From Sporosarcina sp. (GTDB lineage Bacteria; Bacillota; Bacilli; Bacillales_A; Planococcaceae), in assembly GCF_029257255.1 (NCBI RefSeq), contig NZ_JARICI010000051.1, positions 1 through 34,846 on the forward strand: a stretch of 34,846 nt of DNA, read 5' to 3'. A program made the position numbers and the translations under genes. Below, one piece after another: positions 1 to 9,165 of this stretch. Numbering within the stretch: position 1 is the first letter of the stretch; the number at the start of each line of letters is the position of its first letter. Under the pieces are notes generated by a model that made no database searches, had not been told where the DNA came from, and saw only the letters and a program-made list of their open reading frames with translations.

Positions 1-123
1 AGTTGTCACTCCGCGCTCTTTAACACAGCGACCGTCATATTTTTATACTTTTCAACCAGTTACTCTATGAAAACTAAAATAAATACGAAAGTGCTGAAAA
101 GTTAGAGAATCAAAAGACTTTCC

Positions 124-152
124 TTGAGTTTTCATGTAGGGCGCGATACGAT
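124..152 (+). promoter_or_regulatory. Candidate sigma-A promoter for the DUF2179 gene
   Basis: TTGAGT (124-129) and TACGAT (147-152) are separated by 17 bases, giving a predicted transcript start about 20 bases before the ATG at 181. The match is moderate and I see no operator. In the first 120 bases of the window I see no gene. Confidence 0.4.
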
Positions 153-180
153 AAAACCTACTGGGAAAGGAGAGACCAAG

Positions 181-708
181 ATGGTAATGGTATTAATTAT
201 TTTCTTGATCAATATTGTGTACGTTTCTTTTTCTACTGTCAGAATGATCTTGACGTTGAAAGGATACCGTTATATTGCTGCGGCTGTGAGTATGGTCGAA
301 GTAGTTGTTTACGTCATTGGTCTTGGACTCGTGCTAGATAACTTAGATCAAATTCAAAACTTAATTGCGTACGCGCTAGGATATGCTTCAGGTGTAGTAG
401 TTGGTACGAAGATTGAAGAAAGATTGGCTCTGGGGTATATTACTGTGAATGTGATTACTGCTGATATTGATAAAAAAATGCCCCATGAACTACGGCGTAT
501 GGGGTACGGCGTTACAGACTGGTCCGCTAATGGATTAAGTGGCGGCCGTTCTACGATGGAGATTTTAACGCCACGAAGATATGAATTGCAGCTATATAAA
601 ACGATAACAGAGCTTGACCCGAAAGCGTTCATTATTTCGTATGAACCTAAAACAATACATGGCGGCTTCTGGGTGAAAAGTGTGAAAAGAGGAAAGTTAT
701 TTAAATGA
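181..708 (+). CDS. DUF2179 family membrane protein (UPF0316, YebE-like)
   Basis: A 175-residue protein with a very hydrophobic N-terminal half (residues 1 to about 75, probably three membrane helices) and a soluble C-terminal half of about 95 residues. This is the arrangement of the UPF0316/DUF2179 family, which includes B. subtilis YebE. No enzymatic role is established for the family. The frame is open from a TTG at 124, but I chose the ATG at 181 because an AAAGGAGAG ribosome site lies just before it and the TTG falls in a likely -35 box. The stop overlaps the next start by 4 bases (ATGA), so the two genes are translationally coupled. The yebE-yebG pair before purE is conserved in B. subtilis and supports the call. 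Confidence 0.85.
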   Translation: MVMVLIIFLINIVYVSFSTVRMILTLKGYRYIAAAVSMVEVVVYVIGLGLVLDNLDQIQNLIAYALGYASGVVVGTKIEERLALGYITVNVITADIDKKMPHELRRMGYGVTDWSANGLSGGRSTMEILTPRRYELQLYKTITELDPKAFIISYEPKTIHGGFWVKSVKRGKLFK

Positions 709-890
709 GCGACAAAAAAATGTGGTTTGATAGAGAAGACGATGAAACATTGGAACAATGTCTCGAGAGAATTCAGAGTTTGGGTTATACAGTAGTTGCG
801 AGAAGAGAGAAGCCAATCTTCAAAAAAGAAGGCGAAGAGTATATTCCGGTTAAACAGCAAACCCAGTTTCAAGGGATAAAGAATAGCTGA
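705..890 (+). CDS. NETI motif-containing small protein (YebG-like)
   Basis: A 61-residue soluble, charged protein with the segment [20 protein letters not shown] near residues 11-30. This corresponds to the ETI(D/E)QCLERM segment that defines the NETI family, which includes B. subtilis YebG. Its C-terminal part ([15 protein letters not shown]) resembles the end of those short proteins. The function is unknown. It overlaps the upstream DUF2179 gene by 4 bases and lies directly before the purine operon leader, as in B. subtilis. No membrane segment or catalytic motif is visible. Confidence 0.8.
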   Translation: MSDKKMWFDREDDETLEQCLERIQSLGYTVVARREKPIFKKEGEEYIPVKQQTQFQGIKNS

Positions 891-897
891 ATATAGA

Positions 898-935
898 ATA
901 CTCATCGAATGAAAGGTGTTTTTCTTTCAGAGTAT
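898..935 (+). other. Imperfect hairpin after the NETI gene
   Basis: ATACTC (898-903) and TGAAAG (910-915) pair with the contiguous CTTTCAGAGTAT (924-935), making a 12-pair stem with a 6-base bulge and an 8-base loop. No U-tract follows, so it is not a standard intrinsic terminator. It could be a processing site, or a weak end for the yebE-yebG transcript. Confidence 0.35.
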
Positions 936-972
936 GTCTAAAAGACGAATGATTACAAAAGAGGTATTGAGT

Positions 973-985
973 AATGTTCGTATTT
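973..985 (-). promoter_or_regulatory. PurBox (PurR operator half-site)
   Basis: Read on the minus strand this is AAATACGAACATT, which fits every position of the B. subtilis PurBox consensus AWWWNCGAACWNT. PurR operators normally have a second PurBox in the opposite orientation about 16-17 bases away. The only candidate upstream (around 941-953, core CGAAT) is degenerate and its spacing is a little off. The site sits just before the -35 box of the purE promoter, where PurR would repress when PRPP is low. Confidence 0.65.
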
Positions 986-988
986 TAG

Positions 989-1020
989 TTGACGAATGAA
1001 ATGTAAGTTGTTACTATAAT
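989..1020 (+). promoter_or_regulatory. purE operon promoter
   Basis: TTGACG (989-994) is followed 17 bases later by TACTAT (1012-1017). A perfect TATAAT overlaps it at 1015-1020 but would need a 20-base spacer. Transcription would start just before the guanine riboswitch, which fits the leader architecture. Which hexamer is the real -10 cannot be settled by eye. Confidence 0.6.
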
Positions 1021-1033
1021 AAGAGTAAATGAG

Positions 1034-1106
1034 TTCCCCGTATATGCCGCAGAATTGGCTGCAGCGTTTCTACCAAGACACCGTAAATGTCTACACTATG
1101 TGGGAA
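1034..1106 (+). ncRNA. Guanine/hypoxanthine riboswitch (purine aptamer)
   Basis: The purine-riboswitch core is present. P1 pairs TTCCC (1034-1038) with GGGAA (1102-1106) and continues inward to the conserved TATG (1097-1100). P2 is 1046-1065. The invariant GTTTCTACC lies at 1066-1074 and P3 encloses CCGTAAA (1081-1087). The base directly before the 3' TATG is C, the position (C74 in xpt) that pairs with guanine; adenine riboswitches have U there. Binding guanine or hypoxanthine should favour the downstream terminator and switch off the pur operon, as known for B. subtilis purE. Confidence 0.93.
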
Positions 1107-1164
1107 AGCAATTTTTCTTGGATAGCTTCGTGAGGTAGAGAGTCTATTATCACGTTTTGTTAAG

Positions 1165-1225
1165 GGTCCTTGAAAGTTCTGCTTTTTGTGCATGTGAAAA
1201 GTGGAGTTTTCAAGGACCTTTTTTT
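1165..1225 (+). terminator. Riboswitch-controlled intrinsic terminator before purE
   Basis: GGTCCTTGAAA (1165-1175) pairs perfectly with TTTCAAGGACC (1208-1218) and is followed by seven T (1219-1225). It lies between the guanine aptamer and the purE ribosome site, so it is the expression platform. The antiterminator partner probably includes the 3' part of the aptamer; I did not resolve that pairing. Confidence 0.88.
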
Positions 1226-1270
1226 CTTAAAATAATTTGAATAGTACGGTAATGAAGGAGCGGATTGGAT

Positions 1271-1759
1271 TTGGAACCGAAGATCGGTGTGATTATGGGA
1301 AGTAAAAGTGACTGGGAAACAATGAAACATGCATGCGAGATCCTGGACGAGCTTGACGTCCCCTATGAGAAGAAAGTAGTTTCAGCTCACCGTACACCTG
1401 ACTTTATGTTTGAGTATGCAGAACAGGCAGAAGCAAAAGGTTTATATGCCATTATTGCGGGAGCAGGCGGTGCAGCTCACCTGCCAGGAATGGTAGCAGC
1501 AAAAACGCTGGTTCCTGTAATCGGAGTTCCCGTACAATCTAAAGCGTTAAATGGTATGGATTCCTTATTATCCATTGTACAAATGCCAGGTGGTGTCCCT
1601 GTAGCCACAGTATCGATTGGAAAAGCGGGTGCGACTAACGCGGGACTCTTGGCTGCGCAGATGATCAGTGTAACAGACGAAGGGTTGCGTGCCCGATTGC
1701 AGAAGCGCCGTGATCAAATGCGTCAAATCTCTTTGGAAAGCAGCGGTGAGCTGGAGTGA
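1271..1759 (+). CDS. purE: N5-carboxyaminoimidazole ribonucleotide mutase PurE
   Basis: Class I PurE, which converts N5-CAIR made by PurK into CAIR. The family signatures are intact: GSKSDWETM near the N-terminus, SAHRTPD with the catalytic His, and the nucleotide-binding segment [12 protein letters not shown]. Two in-frame TTG codons can serve as start, 1265 and 1271. I prefer 1271 because the GAAGGAG ribosome site (1254-1260) is then 10 rather than 4 bases away, and the protein begins [11 protein letters not shown], in register with B. subtilis PurE. It is the first gene of the pur operon and its stop overlaps the purK start. Nothing in it looks degraded. Confidence 0.95.
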   Translation: MEPKIGVIMGSKSDWETMKHACEILDELDVPYEKKVVSAHRTPDFMFEYAEQAEAKGLYAIIAGAGGAAHLPGMVAAKTLVPVIGVPVQSKALNGMDSLLSIVQMPGGVPVATVSIGKAGATNAGLLAAQMISVTDEGLRARLQKRRDQMRQISLESSGELE

Positions 1760-2877
1760 AAGTGATTTTACCTGGACAGACAATTGGAATTATAGGTGGG
1801 GGTCAGCTGGGTCGCATGATGGGCCTTGCAGCAAAAGAAGCAGGTTTCCGAATTGCTGTATTAGATCCAACGAAGAACTCGCCATGCGGACAAATTGCCG
1901 ATGTAGAGATTATCGCGCCATATGATGATGAAAAGGCGTTGGCTGAGCTACGTGAAGTCAGTGATGTCATTACATTTGAGTTTGAAAATATCGATTATGA
2001 AGGTTTAAAAAGATTAACAGAGCAAGCTTATGTACCTCAGGGGGCAGAGTTGGTAAGGATTACACAAAACCGCATCAATGAAAAGGCGGAGATTCAAGCA
2101 GCCGGAGCACCTGTTGCGCCTTACATTGCAGCTGATTCATTTGAAGAACTGGCAGAGAAGATTGAGGACATCGGATATCCTTGTATTGTCAAAACAGCTT
2201 TTGGCGGATATGACGGAAAAGGTCAAGTGAAGTTAGATTCTAAAGACCAGCTGGAAGAAGCGAAACCGCTATTCGCTCATTCATCTTGTATAGCGGAAGC
2301 CTTCGTGCCGTTTGAAAAAGAAATTTCCGTCATCATACAGCGGAATTCTGCAGGACGATCATATTGCTTGCCTATCGCAGAAAATATTCACAAGCATCAT
2401 ATTCTGCATGAATCGATTGTACCGGCCCGTGCAGAAGAAACGGTATTACAGCAGGCAGAGCGTGAAGCAGAAAAGATTGCGAGTCATCTAAAACTTGTCG
2501 GCACATTGGCTGTTGAGATGTTTGTACTATCTGACGGCAAGATCATCATTAACGAACTGGCTCCGCGTCCGCATAACTCCGGACATTATTCAATCGAAGC
2601 CTGCAATGTTTCGCAATTTCATCAGCATATCCGTGCTGTTTGCGGATGGCCGCTGCGTAAACCGAAGTTATGGGCGCCTTCAATTATGGTGAACCTACTC
2701 GGCGAGCATGTAGAGCCAATTAAGAAAGCAATTACTGAGTATCCTGACTGGTCCATTCATTTGTACGGTAAGGCCGAAGCAAAAGAAAAACGCAAAATGG
2801 GCCACGTCACGATCATGACAGATCATATAGAAGAAACACTTCTTGAAATCGAACAATCAGGTATCTGGCAAGACTGA
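1756..2877 (+). CDS. purK: N5-carboxyaminoimidazole ribonucleotide synthase PurK
   Basis: An ATP-grasp enzyme of about 373 residues that makes N5-CAIR from AIR, bicarbonate and ATP. The N-terminal fold shows [13 protein letters not shown]. The ATP-grasp part shows [19 protein letters not shown] and [10 protein letters not shown], and the C-terminal part has [13 protein letters not shown], all expected of PurK. The start is GTG at 1756 overlapping the purE stop (GTGA); a GTG at 1762 is also possible. It is followed after only 45 bases by purS. In B. subtilis purB and purC occupy that position, so the operon here is shorter. Confidence 0.95.
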   Translation: MKVILPGQTIGIIGGGQLGRMMGLAAKEAGFRIAVLDPTKNSPCGQIADVEIIAPYDDEKALAELREVSDVITFEFENIDYEGLKRLTEQAYVPQGAELVRITQNRINEKAEIQAAGAPVAPYIAADSFEELAEKIEDIGYPCIVKTAFGGYDGKGQVKLDSKDQLEEAKPLFAHSSCIAEAFVPFEKEISVIIQRNSAGRSYCLPIAENIHKHHILHESIVPARAEETVLQQAEREAEKIASHLKLVGTLAVEMFVLSDGKIIINELAPRPHNSGHYSIEACNVSQFHQHIRAVCGWPLRKPKLWAPSIMVNLLGEHVEPIKKAITEYPDWSIHLYGKAEAKEKRKMGHVTIMTDHIEETLLEIEQSGIWQD

Positions 2878-2922
2878 ATAAATTTCATTACACTACTATT
2901 TCCACTTTGGGAGGAACCAACA

Positions 2923-3177
2923 ATGACGAAAGTAACTATTTATGTAACATTACGTGAAAGTGTTGTAGATCCACAAGGCATCGCAACGACAGATGCACTT
3001 CAGAAAATGGGCTTTGAAGAGGTAACGAGTGTACGGGTCGGAAAGCTGATCGAGCTGGAGATGGATGGTTCTGAACAAACAATTGAAACGCGTGTGAAAG
3101 AAATGTGCGATAACCTGTTGATCAATAAAGTTATTGAAGACTATCGCTTTGAAGTCGGGGAGGTTGCCAGCCGATGA
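2923..3177 (+). CDS. purS: FGAM synthase subunit PurS
   Basis: An 84-residue PurS, the small subunit that bridges PurQ and PurL in the three-part phosphoribosylformylglycinamidine synthase of Gram-positive bacteria. It reads as a normal family member, with VTLRESVVDPQG near the start and TDALQKMGFEEV as the conserved helix. A GGGAGGAA ribosome site precedes the ATG. The stop overlaps the purQ start by 4 bases (ATGA). Its presence implies that the complex is still assembled, which matters because its PurQ partner has lost catalytic residues. Confidence 0.93.
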   Translation: MTKVTIYVTLRESVVDPQGIATTDALQKMGFEEVTSVRVGKLIELEMDGSEQTIETRVKEMCDNLLINKVIEDYRFEVGEVASR

Positions 3178-3857
3178 AATTCGCTGTCCTAGTATTCCCA
3201 GGCCTTACATGTGATCTGGATATGTACCATGCGGTTGAGGAAACAGTGAAGCAGGAAGTTGAATACGTCTGGCATACAGAGGCGGACAAGCTGGATCAAT
3301 TCGACGCGGTGCTTTTGCCGACAGGTACATCTTACGGTAACTATTTACGTCCCGGTGCGTTAGCGAAAAGCTCTCCTGCATGTCAAGAGCTTCAGAAGTT
3401 TGCAGATTCCGGCAAACTGGTTCTCGGTGTAGGAAACGGATTTCATATATTAGTGGAAGCAGGCATTCTTCCAGGCGGATTTTTGCGCAATAACAGCCTG
3501 AAGTTCCGTTCTGCTGAAGAAAAATTGCAAGTAGAAAATACGGATACAGCATTTACAAAAGATTACGCAAAAGGCCAGACAATTACTCTACCGGTAGCCA
3601 GTGAATTCGGTAATTATTATGCGGATGAAGCAACAGTGGAAGAATTGAAAAATAGCAATCGTATTATCTTCACATATGCAGATGAAAACCTGGACGGCAG
3701 CACAGCTGCAATTGCAGGTATCACAAATGAAAAAGGCAATGTGCTAGGCATGATGCCACTTCCTGAACGTGCAGTAGAAGAATTGATCGGCGGTACAGAT
3801 GGAGCACCTTTATTCCATTCAATCTTGAACAATTGGAGTGAAAAGCATGTCAATTAA
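3174..3857 (+). CDS. purQ: PurQ-like FGAM synthase subunit lacking the glutaminase triad
   Basis: This sits in the purQ position and is clearly homologous to PurQ over its whole 227 residues ([38 protein letters not shown]). PurQ normally hydrolyses glutamine with a Cys-His-Glu triad and passes ammonia to PurL. Here the nucleophile elbow, normally LGVCNGFQIL, reads [10 protein letters not shown], so Cys is Gly87. The HPE motif reads LPE, so His is Leu196; only Glu198 remains. The GGFSYGD loop is TGTSYGN, CGAIA is PGALA, and VAHGEG is VASEFG. The codons (GGA, CTT) and clean frame argue against sequencing error. It cannot be a normal class I glutaminase. It may be a structural pseudoenzyme in an ammonia-using complex, or a decaying gene. 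It overlaps purS by 4 bases and purL by 11. Confidence 0.88.
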   Translation: MKFAVLVFPGLTCDLDMYHAVEETVKQEVEYVWHTEADKLDQFDAVLLPTGTSYGNYLRPGALAKSSPACQELQKFADSGKLVLGVGNGFHILVEAGILPGGFLRNNSLKFRSAEEKLQVENTDTAFTKDYAKGQTITLPVASEFGNYYADEATVEELKNSNRIIFTYADENLDGSTAAIAGITNEKGNVLGMMPLPERAVEELIGGTDGAPLFHSILNNWSEKHVN

Positions 3858-6078
3858 TCACGAACCTACAGCGGAACAAGTGAAAGAACAACGTTTGTAT
3901 CTTCAAATGGGCATGACGGAGGGAGAGTATACACGTGCGGAAGAAATGCTTGGACGCACTCCTAACTATACGGAAACTGGATTATTCTCGGCTATGTGGT
4001 CAGAACACTGTTCATATAAAAGCTCTAAGTCTGTCCTTCGGAAATTCCCGACGGAAGGTGCTCGTGTGCTTCAGGGACCGGGTGAAGGAGCAGGAATTGT
4101 AGATATCGGCGACAATCAAGCGGCCGTATTTAAGATGGAGTCTCATAACTCTCCTTCTGCTATTGAACCGTTCATTGGAGCAGCTACAGGTGCGGGCGGG
4201 ATTATCCGTGACGTATTCTCCATGGGTGCACGTCCGGTTGCGCTCGTTAACTCTCTACGATTCGGTGATTTAACAGATCCCCGCGATAAGTTCTTATTCG
4301 AAGAAGCTGTAGCTGGAATTGCAAGTTACGGCAATGCGATGGGGATTCCTACAGTAGCAGGTGAAGTGCAGTTTGATCAGTGCTACTCTAAGCGCCCGCT
4401 TGTCAATGCGATGGCGGTTGGACTGCTTAATCACGAAGATATTCAAAAAGGATTGGCGGCAGGTGTCGGCAACACTGTCTTGTATGCTGGCGCTACAACT
4501 GGTCGTGACGGAATACATGGGGCGACCATGTCATCTTCAGAGGTTTCTATTGAAGAAGAAAATGAACTGCCGGTTATGCAGGCGGGAGACCCTTTCATTG
4601 AGAAACTGTTAATGGAAGCTTGTCTGGAGCTTGTGAAATCGGATGCGCTCATCGGGATTCAGGATATGGGTGCGGCAGGTTTAACTTCCTCCGCAGCTGA
4701 AATGGCTTCTAAAGCAGGCTATGGTGTAGAAATGAATTTAAATCTTGTACCACAGCGTGAAGAAAATATGACAGCTTATGAAATGATGCTGTCTGAGTCA
4801 CAAGAGCGTATGCTGATCGTAGTCAAGAAAGGCCGCGAAGAAGAAGTCATACAATTATTTACTAAATACGGTATTAATGCTGTAGCTATCGGTCGCGTAA
4901 CAGATGATAAAATGCTGCGCCTTCTTCATAAAGGGGAAATAGTTGCAGAAGTTTCGGCTGATTTACTGGCTGAAGATGCGCCGAGCTATCAGAAAGAATC
5001 AAAAGAGCCAGCTTCATTTGCAGAGAATCAAGCGATGGAAAATGAAGAGCCGCAAGTGGCGGACTTGAAAGATACATTACTCGACCTGTTGCAGCGTCCG
5101 ACGATTGCTTCAAAAGAGTGGGTCTACAATCAATTCGATACTGGTGCAAGAACAAGCACAGTGCTGGCTCCTGGAGCATCTGCAGGGATTATCCGCGTGC
5201 GAGGTACGAATAAAGGAATCGCCATGACAGCAGACTGTAATTCACGTTTCATCTATCTGGATCCTGAAACAGGCGGTAAAATTGCGGTGGCTGAAGCTGC
5301 ACGTAACTTAGTATGTTCAGGAGCAGAACCGATTGCACTGACAGACTGCTTGAACTTCGGAAGCCCGGATAAGCCGGAAGTCTTCTGGCAGCTGGAGAAA
5401 TCGGCAGACGGTATTTCAGAAGCTTGCCGTAAGCTGAACGCGCCTGTGATTGGCGGTAACGTTTCACTTTCGAATGAAGTAAACGGCGTTCCGATTTACC
5501 CGACACCGACAATCGGTCTCGTCGGTCTTGTCCATGACTTGAAACATGTCACAACTCCCGGCTTAAAACAGGCAGGCGATGCGATTTATGTGATCGGTCA
5601 AACAGCAACTGAATTTGGCGGTAGTGAACTTCAGCAGATGGTAGAAGGAAAGATTTTCGGTAAATCACCTGCTATTGATTTGGATACAGAAGTGAAGCGT
5701 CAGAATCAATTGCTTGAAGCAATTCAGCAAGGCTTGATCCAATCTGCAGCGGACCTTTCTGAAGGCGGATTTGCGGTGGCGCTTTGTGAAAAAGCATTTG
5801 CAGCAGACGGACTTGGAGTGGACGTAACTGTTGAAGGTTCTGCAGTAACAGCTTTATTCAGTGAATCACAGTCACGATTCCTGGTCACTGTAAAACCTGA
5901 GCAAGTGGCGGCATTTGAACAGAACGTGGAAGATGCTGTGAAAATCGGAACTGTGACAGATGGCGAGCAACTTGTCATCAAAGATGCAGAAGGAACGGTT
6001 TTACTGGAAGGGACGGTAGAAGAATTCCACGCTGCTTGGAAAGGGGCAATTCCATGCTTGCTGAACTCAGAGGGTTAA
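3847..6078 (+). CDS. purL: FGAM synthase large subunit PurL
   Basis: A small-type PurL of 743 residues that uses ATP and ammonia to convert FGAR to FGAM. Conserved elements include [56 protein letters not shown] and IGGNVSL. I chose the ATG at 3847, nine bases inside the frame from the GTG at 3838, because the GGAG at 3835 is well spaced and the protein then starts like B. subtilis PurL. Some normally invariant positions have changed: ESHNHPS reads ESHNSPS (Ser102), and SLYNE in the second half reads SLSNE. The length is otherwise normal and the frame is clean. It overlaps purQ and purF, so synthesis of the complex is coupled. Whether the changes affect activity is not visible. Confidence 0.95.
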   Translation: MSINHEPTAEQVKEQRLYLQMGMTEGEYTRAEEMLGRTPNYTETGLFSAMWSEHCSYKSSKSVLRKFPTEGARVLQGPGEGAGIVDIGDNQAAVFKMESHNSPSAIEPFIGAATGAGGIIRDVFSMGARPVALVNSLRFGDLTDPRDKFLFEEAVAGIASYGNAMGIPTVAGEVQFDQCYSKRPLVNAMAVGLLNHEDIQKGLAAGVGNTVLYAGATTGRDGIHGATMSSSEVSIEEENELPVMQAGDPFIEKLLMEACLELVKSDALIGIQDMGAAGLTSSAAEMASKAGYGVEMNLNLVPQREENMTAYEMMLSESQERMLIVVKKGREEEVIQLFTKYGINAVAIGRVTDDKMLRLLHKGEIVAEVSADLLAEDAPSYQKESKEPASFAENQAMENEEPQVADLKDTLLDLLQRPTIASKEWVYNQFDTGARTSTVLAPGASAGIIRVRGTNKGIAMTADCNSRFIYLDPETGGKIAVAEAARNLVCSGAEPIALTDCLNFGSPDKPEVFWQLEKSADGISEACRKLNAPVIGGNVSLSNEVNGVPIYPTPTIGLVGLVHDLKHVTTPGLKQAGDAIYVIGQTATEFGGSELQQMVEGKIFGKSPAIDLDTEVKRQNQLLEAIQQGLIQSAADLSEGGFAVALCEKAFAADGLGVDVTVEGSAVTALFSESQSRFLVTVKPEQVAAFEQNVEDAVKIGTVTDGEQLVIKDAEGTVLLEGTVEEFHAAWKGAIPCLLNSEG

Positions 6079-7478
6079 ACGAAGAGTGCGGCGTATTTGG
6101 TATTTGGGGGCATGAAGATGCAGCGCAAATCAGCTATTACGCACTGCATGCTCTTCAGCACCGAGGACAGGAAGGAGCCGGCATCTGCGTCAAGCGCGAT
6201 GACGGTCTCCATGCTGTTAAAGGCGAAGGTCTGGTCAATGAAGTGTTCTCAAATGAAAACCTGGCAACATTACATGGCTATGGTGCGATTGGACAAGTCC
6301 GTTATACGACAGAACAGGGCCGCGGTATTGAAAATGTACAGCCGCTCGTATTCCGTTCGACAACGGGAAGTCTTGCCATTGCGCACAACGGTAACTTAAT
6401 TAATGCGACTGACCTAAAAGAACATTTGGAACGTCAGGGGAGTATTTTTCAGACAACTTCCGATACAGAAGTACTTGCACATCTGATCAAGCGCAGCAGC
6501 GGCTCGCTGAATCAGCGTGATAAAGTGAAAAAAGCTTTGAGCATCTTAAAAGGGGCTTTCGCATTCGTTCTCATGACGGATGAAGGCTTGATGGTTGCGC
6601 AGGATCCAAACGGTTTGCGTCCACTGTCATTAGGGAAAATTGGGGATGCGTGGGTTGTCGCATCTGAGACATGTGCGTTCGATATTATCGGAGCGGAACA
6701 TGTCCGCTCGGTAGAACCAGGTGAATTAGTTATTATCAATAATAAAGGCCTGACGTCTGAACGTTTTGCCCAGCCAGCTGAACCTGCTATGTGTTCAATG
6801 GAGTATGTGTATTTCTCCCGTCCCGATTCAGATATCGACGGGATCAATATTCACGCGGCACGCAAACGCTGCGGTAAACAACTGGCGCGTGAAGTGCAAA
6901 TTAGCGCAGATGTCGTCACAGGGGTTCCCGATTCAAGTATTTCCGCTGCCATCGGATTCTCCGAGCAAAGCGGCATACCGTATGAGCTTGGACTCATCAA
7001 GAATCGCTATGTAGGGAGAACTTTCATTCAGCCCTCCCAGGCGTTGCGGGAAAAAGGCGTGAAGATGAAACTGTCGCCTGTTCATCAGGTAGTTCACGGC
7101 AAACGTGTGGTCATGGTAGATGATTCCATCGTCCGTGGTACAACATCTAAGCGGATTGTCGCTATGCTCAGAGAAGCAGGCGCAAAAGAGATCCACGTAG
7201 TGATTGCATCCCCTCCATTGATTGCACCCTGTTATTATGGAGTCGACATCAGTTCCGATTCCGAATTAATTGCAACAGGACGAAATCTTGATGAAATGTG
7301 TGAAGAGATCGGTGCAGATTCACTGCACTTCCTGTCCGTTGACGGAATGCTTGAAGCGAATGGCCGGTCGCCAGAAATGAAAAACTGCGGACAATGCCTA
7401 GCTTGTTTTACAGGGGAGTATCCAACGGAGATTTATTCGGATACGGCAATGCCGCATGAAAAAGAAATCGTACGATAG
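6054..7478 (+). CDS. purF: Amidophosphoribosyltransferase PurF
   Basis: Catalyses the first committed step, PRPP plus glutamine to phosphoribosylamine. The start is ATG at 6054 (GGAAAGGGG ribosome site), giving an 11-residue propeptide before the Ntn nucleophile Cys12 (NEECGVFG), as in B. subtilis. The glutaminase domain has QHRGQEGAG and AHNGN, and the PRTase domain has the PRPP loop [14 protein letters not shown]. Cysteines equivalent to the four iron-sulfur ligands are present ([18 protein letters not shown]). One oddity: the glutamine-site segment usually reading GHVRYATAGG is [10 protein letters not shown], so His is Gln81 and the following loop differs. It overlaps the end of purL by 25 bases. 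Confidence 0.95.
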   Translation: MLAELRGLNEECGVFGIWGHEDAAQISYYALHALQHRGQEGAGICVKRDDGLHAVKGEGLVNEVFSNENLATLHGYGAIGQVRYTTEQGRGIENVQPLVFRSTTGSLAIAHNGNLINATDLKEHLERQGSIFQTTSDTEVLAHLIKRSSGSLNQRDKVKKALSILKGAFAFVLMTDEGLMVAQDPNGLRPLSLGKIGDAWVVASETCAFDIIGAEHVRSVEPGELVIINNKGLTSERFAQPAEPAMCSMEYVYFSRPDSDIDGINIHAARKRCGKQLAREVQISADVVTGVPDSSISAAIGFSEQSGIPYELGLIKNRYVGRTFIQPSQALREKGVKMKLSPVHQVVHGKRVVMVDDSIVRGTTSKRIVAMLREAGAKEIHVVIASPPLIAPCYYGVDISSDSELIATGRNLDEMCEEIGADSLHFLSVDGMLEANGRSPEMKNCGQCLACFTGEYPTEIYSDTAMPHEKEIVR

Positions 7479-7489
7479 GAGGCCTTTCC

Positions 7490-8548
7490 ATGTCGAAGGC
7501 GTATGAAAAAGCAGGAGTAAATATTGAAGCAGGTTATGAGTCGGTTGAACGAATGAAGTCTCACGTGGCCCGTACTTCACGTAAAGGTGTAGCCGGAGCA
7601 TTTGGCGGTTTTGGCGGTATGTTTGATCTGTCTGCGCTCGAATATAAAGAGCCGGTATTGATTTCCGGGACAGATGGTGTCGGTACGAAGCTGAAATTAG
7701 CATTTATGGCTGATCGCCACGATACGATCGGAATCGACTGTGTCGCGATGTGTGTAAATGATATCGTAGCGCAGGGAGCAGAACCTCTTTACTTCCTGGA
7801 TTATGTTGCGCTTGGAAAAGCTGTTCCTGAGAAAGTGGAAGCTATCGTTAAAGGAGTGGCAGACGGCTGTGTACAGTCGGGAGCTGCTTTGATTGGCGGA
7901 GAGACAGCAGAAATGCCGGGACTCTATGAAGAAGATGAGTATGATTTAGCAGGTTTCGCAGTCGGTGCGTGCGAAAAAAGTCAATTAGTGACGGGCGAGC
8001 GTGTGCAGGAAGGTGATGTACTTGTAGGAATCGCATCCAGCGGAATTCATTCCAATGGCTATTCTTTGGTCCGTCATATCGTATTTGAACAACTTGGCGC
8101 GAAAATCGACAGTACGATTGAAGGCTATGAAGAGCTTGGTACGGTTTCAGATGCCTTGCTGACGCCGACGAAGATTTATGCAAAGCCTGTACTTGAGATG
8201 CATCAGCAGCTCGACGTACATGCGATGGGTCATATCACAGGTGGAGGATTCTTTGAAAATCTTCCGCGTATGTTTTCAGAAGGATTTGGAGTCGAAGTGG
8301 ATTTAGGCGCATGGCCAGTGCTTCCTGTATTCCAAATGTTGAAGGAAAAAGGCGAATTGACAGACCGTGACCTCTACAGTGTCTTCAATATGGGCGTTGG
8401 TTTTGTAGTAGCCTTGCCTAAAGCAGAAGCAGAAAAAGCGATTAATATTGCTGAAGTTCATGGTGAGAAAGCGTATGTAATCGGCCGCGTCACTACTAAA
8501 GAAGGCGTCGCGTTCAATGGCGAGCATGACGGCACCCTTACATCATGA
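7490..8548 (+). CDS. purM: Phosphoribosylformylglycinamidine cyclo-ligase PurM
   Basis: AIR synthetase of 352 residues, using ATP to close the imidazole ring of FGAM. Typical elements are [49 protein letters not shown] and [14 protein letters not shown]. It belongs to the same superfamily as PurL. It follows purF after 11 bases with a TAGGAGG ribosome site, and its stop overlaps the purN start by 4 bases. No missing active-site residue is apparent, in contrast to PurQ. Confidence 0.96.
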   Translation: MSKAYEKAGVNIEAGYESVERMKSHVARTSRKGVAGAFGGFGGMFDLSALEYKEPVLISGTDGVGTKLKLAFMADRHDTIGIDCVAMCVNDIVAQGAEPLYFLDYVALGKAVPEKVEAIVKGVADGCVQSGAALIGGETAEMPGLYEEDEYDLAGFAVGACEKSQLVTGERVQEGDVLVGIASSGIHSNGYSLVRHIVFEQLGAKIDSTIEGYEELGTVSDALLTPTKIYAKPVLEMHQQLDVHAMGHITGGGFFENLPRMFSEGFGVEVDLGAWPVLPVFQMLKEKGELTDRDLYSVFNMGVGFVVALPKAEAEKAINIAEVHGEKAYVIGRVTTKEGVAFNGEHDGTLTS

Positions 8549-9117
8549 CCAATAAAGTGAAGATTGCCGTCTTTGCATCAGGAAGCGGCAGTAATTTTGC
8601 TGCACTGGAAAAGGCTTGTAATGTCGGAGAGATTCCTGCTGAAGTAGTTTTGCTAGTCACTGATAAGCCAGATGCATTTGTCGTTCAGCGGGCAAAACAG
8701 GCGAATATTCCTGTGGCGGCTTTCCGTCCGCGTGATTTTAATTCGAAAGACTCGTACGAGCTGACGGTATTGAATAAACTGCAGGAAGTTCAGGCGGACT
8801 GGCTGATACTGGCAGGCTATATGCGTCTGATTGGTCCTGTGCTGCTCGGCGCGTATCCTGAAAAAATCATTAATATCCATCCGTCTCTGCTGCCTTCATT
8901 TCCCGGAAAAGATGCAATTGGGCAGGCAGTGACGGCTGGCGTCAAGGTAACAGGGGTAACGGTACATATTGTGGATGAAGGCATGGATACCGGTCCTATT
9001 TTGGCGCAGTGTGCTGTAAACGTCGTGGATCAAGATCACGATAAGACTGCGGCAGCCATCCATGAAGCAGAACATGAGCTATATGCAGAAACATTGAAAC
9101 ATCTATTTGAAAAATGA
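8545..9117 (+). CDS. purN: Phosphoribosylglycinamide formyltransferase PurN
   Basis: GAR transformylase of 190 residues that transfers a formyl group from 10-formyltetrahydrofolate. The N-terminal ASGSGSNF phosphate loop, the catalytic [13 protein letters not shown] segment (Asn and His) and [13 protein letters not shown] with the catalytic Asp are all present. The start overlaps the purM stop. A small hairpin follows before purH, so purN may be the last gene before a partial attenuator. Confidence 0.96.
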   Translation: MTNKVKIAVFASGSGSNFAALEKACNVGEIPAEVVLLVTDKPDAFVVQRAKQANIPVAAFRPRDFNSKDSYELTVLNKLQEVQADWLILAGYMRLIGPVLLGAYPEKIINIHPSLLPSFPGKDAIGQAVTAGVKVTGVTVHIVDEGMDTGPILAQCAVNVVDQDHDKTAAAIHEAEHELYAETLKHLFEK

Positions 9118-9119
9118 TC

Positions 9120-9144
9120 GGCCTGTTGTGATGACAGGTCTTTT
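9120..9144 (+). terminator. Weak hairpin between purN and purH
   Basis: GGCCTGT (9120-9126) pairs with ACAGGTC (9134-9140), including one G-U pair, with a 7-base loop and four T following. It is short for an efficient terminator. Because purH and purD continue in the same direction with no new promoter that I can see, it is more likely a partial attenuator or an RNA-stabilising hairpin. Confidence 0.4.
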
Positions 9145-9165
9145 CTATAAATTGGAGGAATTACT

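Noticed and set aside
354..905. 183-residue minus-strand frame opposite the first two genes
   Set aside because: It covers two well-supported coupled genes on the other strand and has no recognisable domain.
3432..3434. Missing PurQ Cys as a sequencing error
   Set aside because: A Cys codon to GGA needs at least two base changes, the His and other motifs are changed as well, and the frame is intact throughout.
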